From positions 1 to 8,682 of the forward strand of contig JAKPBL010000566.1 of assembly GCA_029778965.1 (NCBI GenBank): a stretch of 8,682 bases of DNA, in the 5' to 3' direction. Position 1 is the stretch's first letter. Each line of letters begins with the position of its first letter. The DNA comes from Bacteroidota bacterium. GTDB lineage: Bacteria > Bacteroidota > Bacteroidia > Chitinophagales > Chitinophagaceae. Under the pieces are notes generated by a model. The model searched no databases, had not been told where the DNA came from, and saw only the letters and a program-made list of their open reading frames with translations. Below are positions 1 to 7,600 of this stretch, in pieces. A program made the translations under genes and the position numbers.

Positions 1-1129
1 GCAGCACTTCGTCGGTACCGTACTCATTGGCATGCAACTCCACCGCATAATCTTTTACGGCAGGCACCTGGTGCAGCAGGTCGAAGAGCGCCGGCGGGTA
101 GAAGCTGGTTCCCTTGAGCTTGATCATCTGCTTCTTACGGCCGAGCACGCCCGACAGGCGCGGGGTATTGCGGCCACAGGCGCAGGGGGCGCTGTTGCGA
201 ATGCAGATATCGCCGGTTTTATACCGAAGTAGGGGCATGCCTTCCACCCCCAGGGTGGTAATGGTAACCTCGCCGGGCTGGCCGTCGGGCACAGGCTGGT
301 TATTATCATCGAGCAACTCCACGATCAGCAACTCCGCATTGAGGTGCCCGCCCTGACCATGCACACACTCGGTAAAAGCGGTCTGCATTTCGGTAGAGGC
401 ATAGGTACCCGCCAGCATAAGGGGCCATTGTTCAACGATATTGCCGCCAAGACGGTTCAGGCTGCCGTCGGGATGACGGATCGCCTCGCCGATACAAACC
501 ACCGTTTTAACAGGCGTCTGTTGCAGGTCAATACCCTGCTGTTGCGCAAACTCGATCAGCTTCAGTAAAAACGACGGCACGCCCACCAGCACCGTCGGCT
601 GCACGCGACGGATGGTTTCCCAATGCAGGGCCGGGGCGCCGGGACCCACGCGCACTACTCCCGCGCCGAGCCGGCGGATGCCCATATAATAAGCCATGCC
701 GGCCATGAACTGCCGGTCGAGCGTCAGCATAAGCTGGTACACATCCTTCTCCGATCCGCCCGCCGTAATAAATGAACAATACTCGTTATAGGCCAGCCGG
801 TCCAGGTCGTTCTGCGTCAGTGCAATGGTAACGGGATTGCCCAGGGTACCCGAGGTAGCCATATATTCCGCGATCTGCTCACGGGGCACGCAGCAGAAAT
901 CCCAGTTACGGCCCTGGATATCTTCTTTGGTGGTAACGGAGATCCCGGCCAGGTCGGCCGTGGTTTTTATCTGCACCGGATCAATGCCCGCAGCGGCAAA
1001 TAGCTCCCGGTAAAAAGGTGAACGGGCAGCGAGCCATTGTACCAGCGCCTGCAGCTTGTGGTGCTGCAGGTCACTGATATGGGTGGGGTTTCCAAAAGCT
1101 ATCTGTGGTTGGTAATTTGGGTGGTTCAT
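1..1129 (-). CDS. PaaK / F390-synthetase-like adenylate-forming aryl-acid ligase (3' end outside window)
   Basis: 376 codons are visible from the ATG at 1129; the frame has no stop and runs off the left edge. Family members are usually about 420-440 residues, so roughly the last 50 (the rest of the mobile C-terminal subdomain) are missing. Adenylation motifs are clear: the phosphate loop ATSGTLGNPV (91-100), IGEAI (213-217), the A5 motif GTYASTEMQ (241-249), the A7 motif LLRYKTGD (300-307) and the hinge GRKKQMIKLKG (330-340). A CACGR pair of cysteines (316-320) is typical of the PaaK/F390 branch. Such enzymes activate an aryl or acyl acid as the adenylate and load it on CoA or a carrier protein. 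In flexirubin-type clusters the expected substrate is 4-coumarate from a tyrosine ammonia-lyase, which is inference here. ATGA overlap with the AcpS gene indicates translational coupling. Confidence 0.9.
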   Translation of the reverse strand, partial: MNHPNYQPQIAFGNPTHISDLQHHKLQALVQWLAARSPFYRELFAAAGIDPVQIKTTADLAGISVTTKEDIQGRNWDFCCVPREQIAEYMATSGTLGNPVTIALTQNDLDRLAYNEYCSFITAGGSEKDVYQLMLTLDRQFMAGMAYYMGIRRLGAGVVRVGPGAPALHWETIRRVQPTVLVGVPSFLLKLIEFAQQQGIDLQQTPVKTVVCIGEAIRHPDGSLNRLGGNIVEQWPLMLAGTYASTEMQTAFTECVHGQGGHLNAELLIVELLDDNNQPVPDGQPGEVTITTLGVEGMPLLRYKTGDICIRNSAPCACGRNTPRLSGVLGRKKQMIKLKGTSFYPPALFDLLHQVPAVKDYAVELHANEYGTDEVL

Positions 1130-1500
1130 TGTTCCAGTATGACGATGGCCGTAGCTATGGAGGGTTGGTGGGAAAGGGAAACATGGATCCTGCCGATGCG
1201 ATAAGCGCCAAGGGTAACGGCTGTTTCGCCGGCCAGGTGAATCTGCGGTTGTCCTTCGCCGTTATGCGTCACCACTACCTCATTAAAGGCCGTTCCGTTT
1301 TTCCAGCCGGTTCCGAGGGCTTTAAAAAAGGCTTCCTTGGCGGCAAACCGGGCGGCGAAATGCTGGTCGGCATGCGCCTGCTTTTCGCAATAGCTGATCT
1401 CTTCGGGTGCAAACACCAGCTCTTTGAAGCCGTTGTCTTTACCGAGCTTCGCCGCCACGCGGGCCACTTCTATCGTATCAATTCCCGTTCCGAGTATCAT
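1126..1500 (-). CDS. acpS: AcpS-type 4'-phosphopantetheinyl transferase (holo-ACP synthase)
   Basis: The 124-residue protein has normal AcpS length and motifs. GTGIDTIEVARV (4-15) carries the Mg-binding D8, FAPEEISYC (30-38) is the conserved substrate-contact loop, and ARFAAKEAFFKALGTG (50-65) carries E56 and K60. HVSLSHQPSIATA (106-118) is the C-terminal SLSH motif. The enzyme moves the phosphopantetheine arm of CoA to a carrier-protein serine in the cytoplasm. Placed among pigment genes, it is probably dedicated to the cluster's own carrier proteins, although it could also be the only AcpS of the cell. I chose the ATG at 1500 because the AcpS fold begins at once (MILGTGID). The 17 extra open codons upstream are out-of-frame C45 sequence. 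It starts one base after the C45 stop (TAA-A-ATG) and ends in an ATGA overlap with the ligase gene. Confidence 0.93.
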   Translation of the reverse strand: MILGTGIDTIEVARVAAKLGKDNGFKELVFAPEEISYCEKQAHADQHFAARFAAKEAFFKALGTGWKNGTAFNEVVVTHNGEGQPQIHLAGETAVTLGAYRIGRIHVSLSHQPSIATAIVILEQ

Positions 1501-1501
1501 T

Positions 1502-3166
1502 TTATTCTTTTGAGCAGGCTTTGATCGCCTCTTCCACCGCCTGCCGCTCACCGAGGGTGGCGATCTCCATGGTCAGCGCTTTTTTATAATAGCCGATCGC
1601 CGCGGCGTTGTCGCCTTTCCGGCGGCTTTCGTTTCCGGCAAGCACCCAGGCATGGTAATACGTGGGATTACTGGCCACGATGCTGTCGGGCGCCACCCAT
1701 CCTCCATCAAGAATGCGCTGCCGGTAGCTGCGGAATCGCTGAAAAGCCTCAAACCGGGGCGAAAATAACAAACTATCGGGGGCGATGGTAAAGCCGCTGT
1801 CGGCCACCTCGCGATCGGTTTGCAGGCCATGCAGGCCCATCACTTTAGTAAGGTCGTAGCAAACAAAAGCGCCCAACTGCCAGGGTGCGGTCGACACCCA
1901 TACCAGCCTTTTCTGCGGTTCGAAAACGATGGAATGATGGGCGATGAACTGGTTCACGGCTTTTTCATTGCCGAGACCGATGTCTGCGCCCTGGTAACCG
2001 CGGTAGTCTCTCAAAATGGCCACCGTTTGCGCCACGGTGTTCTTACCGGCGGCGGCTACCAGCTCTTCCATGCGGCGGTAGCGGTAGGGCGACGCACTTT
2101 CTTTCAACTGCTGCTCGTTGGCGGCGCTGTGCCGCAATGCCTCGCCCTGGAAATGATTGGTGCAAATGATATGGTCGCTGCCGGGATCATATACATCGAG
2201 CGAAGCGGGCGTTTTTTCTATAATGACGGCTTTGTTGTCGGCGGCTGATCCGATGAGAAAAGATTCCGATACAAACATCTTGCGCCGTTCGGCCACCGCG
2301 ATGGCTTCCTTAATATTGGAAGCATATTGCAGTATCTCGCGCGCCACGAGCGATACGGGGGTAGCGGCGCCCGGCGGAATATCTGTTTTGGCGGCATTGA
2401 TGGTAACGGTCAGTCCTTTTTCATTCATGCCACTCACTGCACCGATAAAACCGCCCCAGGTAACGGTCATGAAGCCATAGCCGTCGGCCGGTTTGAAGAA
2501 CCCGACGATCTTGTCTTCGGCAAACTTGTCGCCCACCCAGAAATCGAAGTTGCGGCCGATGATCAGGCTGCTGTCGGCCGAATGGCCATTCCAAGTGGCG
2601 AACGAAGTGCAGCCCACCAGGGCCATGCTTTGCAGTGCATGGCCGATATCGTGCGCCGCATGGTAATTCAGCAGCCGCTGGTAGGGCGTGCCGATATAAC
2701 CGTACCGGTCTGACGCCGATAAAGAAATGCCGTAGATCTCGCGCTTGTATTCATCGGTCACTTCTTTGGGCAGGTCGCGGTTGAACCAGCCTACAAAATA
2801 TTTGAGGAACTGCCGGTAGAATGCCGAAGGGATCATTTTTTCGATCTGCTCGGCGAAATGGTCTTCCTGGCGCTGCACCAGCTCGCGGGTGAGCTTGCCG
2901 TTAACGACGCCGCGCTCAAAATCTTTCCCTTCCACATACAGCTCATACAAGCCGCTTTTGCTGTGCCTGAACCAGTTGGGGCCCAGGGTATAAAAGTTTG
3001 CGGATGGTTCGCTGCGCTGCCACTGTGCGGCGCTGCTATCGGCAATAACGGGTGGCCCGATCTGCGACACACGATAGAGATAGCCGCCCAGCAGGAGCAA
3101 CAGGAGCCCGAAAACGCCCAGAACAATCAGCAGTATCTTTCCCAGTTTCTTCGCTATCCTACGCAT
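1502..3166 (-). CDS. Membrane-anchored peptidase C45 family (acyl-CoA:6-aminopenicillanate acyltransferase-like) Ntn-hydrolase
   Basis: The 554-residue protein starts with a basic segment (MRRIAKKLGK) and one hydrophobic helix (about 10-31), an uncleaved anchor or signal with no lipobox. The Ntn-hydrolase core begins at VGCTSFATW: C186 is the predicted nucleophile, exposed by self-cleavage between G185 and C186. It is followed by the family motif IIGRNFDFW (202-210), with R205, N206 and D208 at the expected spacing. GMNEKGLTVTINA (246-258) and CTNHF (335-339) match other conserved C45 elements. Residues 498-535 (YYHAW, GNESRRKGDNAAAIGYYKKAL) look like a single TPR repeat. C45 enzymes hydrolyse amides or transfer acyl groups from CoA. 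In flexirubin clusters a homologue is common, and acyl transfer joining the polyene acid to the resorcinol is an attractive but untested role. The start at 3166 overlaps the oxidoreductase stop by 8 nt. Confidence 0.88.
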   Translation of the reverse strand: MRRIAKKLGKILLIVLGVFGLLLLLLGGYLYRVSQIGPPVIADSSAAQWQRSEPSANFYTLGPNWFRHSKSGLYELYVEGKDFERGVVNGKLTRELVQRQEDHFAEQIEKMIPSAFYRQFLKYFVGWFNRDLPKEVTDEYKREIYGISLSASDRYGYIGTPYQRLLNYHAAHDIGHALQSMALVGCTSFATWNGHSADSSLIIGRNFDFWVGDKFAEDKIVGFFKPADGYGFMTVTWGGFIGAVSGMNEKGLTVTINAAKTDIPPGAATPVSLVAREILQYASNIKEAIAVAERRKMFVSESFLIGSAADNKAVIIEKTPASLDVYDPGSDHIICTNHFQGEALRHSAANEQQLKESASPYRYRRMEELVAAAGKNTVAQTVAILRDYRGYQGADIGLGNEKAVNQFIAHHSIVFEPQKRLVWVSTAPWQLGAFVCYDLTKVMGLHGLQTDREVADSGFTIAPDSLLFSPRFEAFQRFRSYRQRILDGGWVAPDSIVASNPTYYHAWVLAGNESRRKGDNAAAIGYYKKALTMEIATLGERQAVEEAIKACSKE

Positions 3167-4685
3167 GTCTGATCTTTTCTAAAAGTTCCGCCTGGTCAAC
3201 GAATTCAGTAGAGGTTTGCAGGGCGCCGATGGCAACGCCCAGCAGGCCGTGCATCAGCAGGTTCTGGCCGGTAAGGTACAAATTCGGAACCTTGGTACGG
3301 GGCGATATAAATCCGCTGACGGGATGGTGCGCATTTTTGGCAATGCCGTACAGCGAGCCATCGGCAGTGCCGATATAATCACGGTATGAAAGCGGTGTGG
3401 CGCTGCAGACCGACGAAACAGCCGCCGGGAGTGCCGGAAATTGCCGCGCCGCAACGGCGATCACTTTCCGCTCCATCTCTTTTTTGAAGGCGGCATATCC
3501 ATCGCCGCGATCGCCGGGCTTGGTATCGGTATTGAAGCTGTTGGCCCAGGGCTGCACCCATTCATAAGGCATATAGGCCATCAGGGTAAGGGTGGTAGCG
3601 TATTCCTGTTGCCCGCCCACAGCGCCGAAAAAAACATACACCGTTTGCGGCCACACCAGCGGGTCGCAGCAGATCGCCTCCCAAACACCATTTTTTGTGT
3701 GCAGGTAATAGTTGTGGTTTTGGTATCGCAGGGTACCGGGCTTCAGGGTCAGGTACACGCAAAAAGTGGAAATGGTATTCTTTAATGCGGTTATGCGTTC
3801 CCGGTAGAGTGGCCGCAGCAGCCGGGTTTGCGTCAATGCAATGGTCTGTTGCGGGTGGATATTCGAGATAAAATATTTTCCTTCAATACGACGCCCGTCT
3901 TTAAGCACCGCAGCATCGATCTTCCCGTCTTTTTCTTCGAGCGAAACCACTTCGCAATGGTTGAAGAGTACACCTCCATACCGGCGGATCGATTTAAGCA
4001 GCCGGCGGGTGATCTGCGCGCCGCCGTCGATGCATTTCCAGGAGCTCTCGATATAGCTGTTCACTACCAGGGCATGAACGTAAAAGGGCGTGGTTTCCGC
4101 TTCACCGGCATATAACAGGTTATTTCCCGCAAGCACCTCCTGCAGCCGTGTATTGCCGGTGATCGATTCGAGGTAAGCTTTCAGCGGCAGGTCGAGCACG
4201 GACTGCTTTTCTTGCAGGCCCCTGCCGTCGCGCAACTGGTAGTACGCGAACTGACGGCAAACAGATTGCAGCTTATCGCAGTAGGCGTGAATGGCTGCGG
4301 CTTCTTCGGGAAACTTTTGTATCAGCCTGTCGGCAAAGTCGGTATAACCCTGCGCCTGGTCATAGCTTTCCTCATCATCCAAAAAAACGATGCGGTCAAA
4401 AACGGCTTCATCCATTTTTTCCAGCGGCAGGTCGTTCATGATCTCCGCAAATTTGAATACCTGGTACAGGGTTTCACCGGGCCCCAGTGAGCCTATATAA
4501 TGCACGCCGCTGTCGAATACCTGTTTATCGCGCGCAAAGCTCTGCAGGCAGCCGCCGTATTGCCGGTTCTTTTCGAGTACACATACCCGGTAACCATGCT
4601 TGCCGAGAATAACGGCGCAAAGCAGTGCGCCGAGGCCGCTGCCTACCAGCACTATATCATATCGGGCTTCCGTCACCAGGGTCAT
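3159..4685 (-). CDS. FAD-dependent oxidoreductase, phytoene desaturase / carotenoid isomerase / retinol saturase family
   Basis: The 508-residue protein opens with a Rossmann FAD-binding motif: YDIVLVGSGLGA (9-20), an acidic residue at the end of the second strand (E38) and a GG pair (44-45). DSGVHYIG (58-65) is a signature shared with carotenoid isomerases and retinol saturases. The C-terminus carries the conserved PNLYLTGQ (467-474) followed by a glycine-rich segment (HGLLGVAIGA) that closes the FAD site. Such enzymes saturate, desaturate or isomerise polyenes, which fits a substrate with a conjugated chain; the exact reaction in this pathway is not known to me. I chose the ATG at 4685 because the Rossmann fold begins directly after it. 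The same frame is open for 69 more codons upstream, but that part is Pro/Ser/Cys-rich, non-homologous and lies inside the methyltransferase coding region. It overlaps the fusion gene by 29 nt and the C45 gene by 8 nt. Confidence 0.9.
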   Translation of the reverse strand: MTLVTEARYDIVLVGSGLGALLCAVILGKHGYRVCVLEKNRQYGGCLQSFARDKQVFDSGVHYIGSLGPGETLYQVFKFAEIMNDLPLEKMDEAVFDRIVFLDDEESYDQAQGYTDFADRLIQKFPEEAAAIHAYCDKLQSVCRQFAYYQLRDGRGLQEKQSVLDLPLKAYLESITGNTRLQEVLAGNNLLYAGEAETTPFYVHALVVNSYIESSWKCIDGGAQITRRLLKSIRRYGGVLFNHCEVVSLEEKDGKIDAAVLKDGRRIEGKYFISNIHPQQTIALTQTRLLRPLYRERITALKNTISTFCVYLTLKPGTLRYQNHNYYLHTKNGVWEAICCDPLVWPQTVYVFFGAVGGQQEYATTLTLMAYMPYEWVQPWANSFNTDTKPGDRGDGYAAFKKEMERKVIAVAARQFPALPAAVSSVCSATPLSYRDYIGTADGSLYGIAKNAHHPVSGFISPRTKVPNLYLTGQNLLMHGLLGVAIGALQTSTEFVDQAELLEKIRHA

Positions 4686-7600
4686 TTTTTGAAAACACAA
4701 AAATAGTGTTTGAAGTTCGCTCACTGTCTGCCTGCTGCCGGAGGGAGAAACCATTGGCGGCGGCCAGCCGGTGCATGGTGGCTGCATTCGTAAAATGCAG
4801 CTCACCGCTGGTCTGGTTAAATCCGAGCAGGCGGGTGGAGAACAGTTCGGTGAGCCGGGTTTTCCGGTGTTTTTCCTGCTGTTCCGCATCACCGTCTCTT
4901 ACCACCAGCCTGCCGCCGGGCCGCAGGTGCCGCAGCGCGGCGGTAACCAGCGCCTCCTGCTTTGCCGGCGGGAGATAATGCAGCACATCAAGTATATATA
5001 CCAGGTCGTATGCCTCCCAGTCGATCTGTGTAATATCGGCCTGGTAAAACTGCAGCGACTCGCTGCGCGACCAGCCGTGCGCCGCCACGGCAATTTTTTC
5101 CGCATCATAATCGATGCCCGTGATCTGCCGCTGCGGGCCGGTGTATTGCAGCATATAGCAGAGAAAACCGTACCCGCATCCCAGGTCGAGTATACGGGCA
5201 TTGGGCGCAGCAAAATGCAGCAGATGCTTGTAATTCTTCTCCAGGCTGGCTTTTACCCGCAGGTACCATTCCAGCACCGGTCCTTTATACAGGTAATTGC
5301 TGACCAGCTTTTCGCGATAGAGATCGGCATTTTCCACCTCCTGCCGCCGCGTATTGTACTGGTCGCGGAAATAGCGGGCGATGGCTTTGGCCCTTTCCGC
5401 ATAACCGGCACCCCAGGCAAGATCGTTGTGCCTGATGCGCGGCAGGTAATGCACTTCCACCCTGCCGTTCCGCAGCATCAGGTCGTTTTTCAGCAGGGTA
5501 TATCCAGTTCCGACCAGCATAACGGGCAGGATATCTAGCTGCAATTGTTCCGCCAGCAGAAAAGCGCCTTTGTGAAAGCGTTGCAGGTTGCCGTCTCTGG
5601 AGCGTGTGCCCTCGGGGAATACCGTAACCGAATAACCTTCGGCGATCAGCTCTTTCAGCCGGGGCAGGTGCTCCTCGAAACTTCCCGCGCCAAAAGGCAG
5701 GTACCCTGCGGCGCGAATACCGTAGCCGAAAAACGGCGACCGCCATACCCGCTCGTTGGTGAACATAACCAGCCTGGGATGCAGTTGCATCACCGTCACC
5801 ACATCGAGCGAGCTCTGGTGATTACAGATGATAACAGCCGGCCGGCTGAAGTCTTCTTTCGCCGGGTTCACGGTCTTTTTTTTCACGTTGACCATTACGT
5901 GCATCAGCCCCCAGTTGAATGCATAAATAAGATAGTGATAGAAATACCTGCATCGCCGCCCGGCAAAAGGATTCAGCTTCAGCAGCAGGAGCGCCACCAG
6001 GTTGAGCAGCAGGGAGCCTATCAAAAAATAACTGAACGAAAACACCGAGGTAAAAAGGTAAAGCGCCGTCCAAGGATACCTGCCCCGTTTTGTTCTATCG
6101 GTAATGAGCAGCCGAAACAGCCAGGGGATCAGCACCTGCGAGATCAGCACTACCGATCCGATACCGGTAATGGCAATACCGGCAATGCTTTGCAGCGACG
6201 GATGCCGGGCGAACAACAGCACACCCAGTCCCGCTATGGTGGTAACGGCCGACAATAAAATGCTCGACCGGAACGAAGTCACATTGCCCCTTCCTGTTTT
6301 GTATTCCTGTATTAGTCCTTCGAGAGTGAACAGGCTGTAATCGTCGCCCAGGCCGAAAATCAGGGCCGATATGATCACGTTGATGATGTTGAATTTCATG
6401 CCGGTGATACCCATTATGCCGAGTATCCATATCCAACTGATGAGCATGGGAACAAACGCGATCAACGCCAGTTCGATGCGTCCGAAAGAAACGAGCAGTA
6501 CCACGAAAACGATAATAGCCGCCATCCAACTGATGCGGTTGAAATCATTTTGCACCATGTCGACCAGCCGGTTGGTAACATATTGCATGTCGACCGCCAG
6601 GCTGCCCGGGCCGTTACCCAGGGCGCGGTACACTTCGTTTTTCTGACCCGGCGCCGTTTTCAGCAGGCTGATCAGCTTCACCGAGCTGTCGGTGCGAACC
6701 AGGTAATTGGCAAGAAGGTCGCTGCCGATGCCCGCCGCCATGCTGTCGCCCATCGGTTGGAAAGAAGTACCGAGCAATTGCCGGGTGGGTTCAAATGCAG
6801 CCATCGTGAAACCGGCTTCTTTTCCGCTGCTTTCCAGCAAGCTGATGAACGAGTGCTTTTTCTCCGGCGTCCAGAAAGCATTCCATCGATCTATCCGCAC
6901 CTGCTGCAGGGAGTCGGACAACAGCACCGTTTGCAATCCACTTACTTTTTTCAGCAATCCGCGTTCCAGGAGCGCTTCCAGCGTATCGCTTTTTGCTTCC
7001 TGCTTTCGCAGGGCCGCTTCGAGTGTCGGGCCTTCATTGATGAAATAGATCGACTGCAGGGCGAAAGCATTGAGCGCATTGACCTGCTTTTCAGCGGCCC
7101 TTAACTCCGGCCGCATGAAATTCATTTTATTCATATCGGGCTCAAAGCCCACGCGCCCGGCAAAAAACGAAAAGAATACGGTGAGCAGCAATATGCCCAG
7201 CACCAGCTTGCGATTCGTTTCAAAGCGATAACCCGCTAGCTTGTCGAGCCTGCTTTCTTTTACCGCCTGCGCTGACGGCTTTCCCAGCAGGGCGGGCAAA
7301 AAGATCAACGAACAGAGACTGGCCCCGGCGAGGCTCAGCGCGGCAAAAAGCCCGAGGTCGCGCAGCAGGGCCGATTCCGCCCACTGCAAACAGGCAAAAC
7401 CCAATACGGTAGTAAGGCTCCCGATAGTCAGCGGCTGCCAGAGATCGGCGATCACGGTTTCCATATCGGGCTCGTGCCGGTAGTGATTCAGCACATGCAG
7501 CGAATAGTTCACGGCAATACCCAATATGATCGAGCCCGTAGCGAGGGCAATGACCGATATGCTGCCTTTGACCCAGTACAGGATGGCCAGCGACATCAAG

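Noticed and set aside
1501..1551. A 17-codon extension upstream of the AcpS start.
   Set aside because: It overlaps the end of the C45 gene in another frame, and AcpS proteins begin directly with the MILGTGID-type segment.
1105..2713. Plus-strand open frames opposite AcpS and the C45 gene (1105-1524, 1820-2248, 2327-2713).
   Set aside because: They mirror well-supported genes and have no homology features or credible start context of their own.
1502..3166. Reading the C45 protein as a penicillin-biosynthesis acyltransferase or a bile salt hydrolase.
   Set aside because: The family is broad, no beta-lactam genes are near, and the neighbours are pigment-type genes. Only the Ntn-hydrolase fold is supported.
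3159..4685. Carotenoid biosynthesis cluster, based on the phytoene-desaturase-like enzyme.
   Set aside because: No phytoene synthase, cyclase or other carotenoid gene occurs in the window. The ligase, AcpS and C45 genes fit a polyketide-type pigment better.
4683..4711. The hairpin before the oxidoreductase as a transcription terminator.
   Set aside because: The stem is only six mostly A:U pairs, the following bases are A-rich and not a U-tract, and it lies inside an overlapping gene pair.
4686..4892. A 69-codon open extension upstream of the oxidoreductase start in the same frame.
   Set aside because: It is rich in Pro, Ser and Cys, has no family resemblance and lies within methyltransferase coding sequence. 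The Rossmann motif starts right after the ATG at 4685.
4771..6258. Long open frames on the plus strand (4771-5538 and 5545-6258), the largest antisense frames in the window.
   Set aside because: They lie opposite the acyltransferase, methyltransferase and last exporter helices, where motif-bearing minus-strand coding is certain. Their products show no recognisable motif and are typical antisense frames of GC-rich genes.
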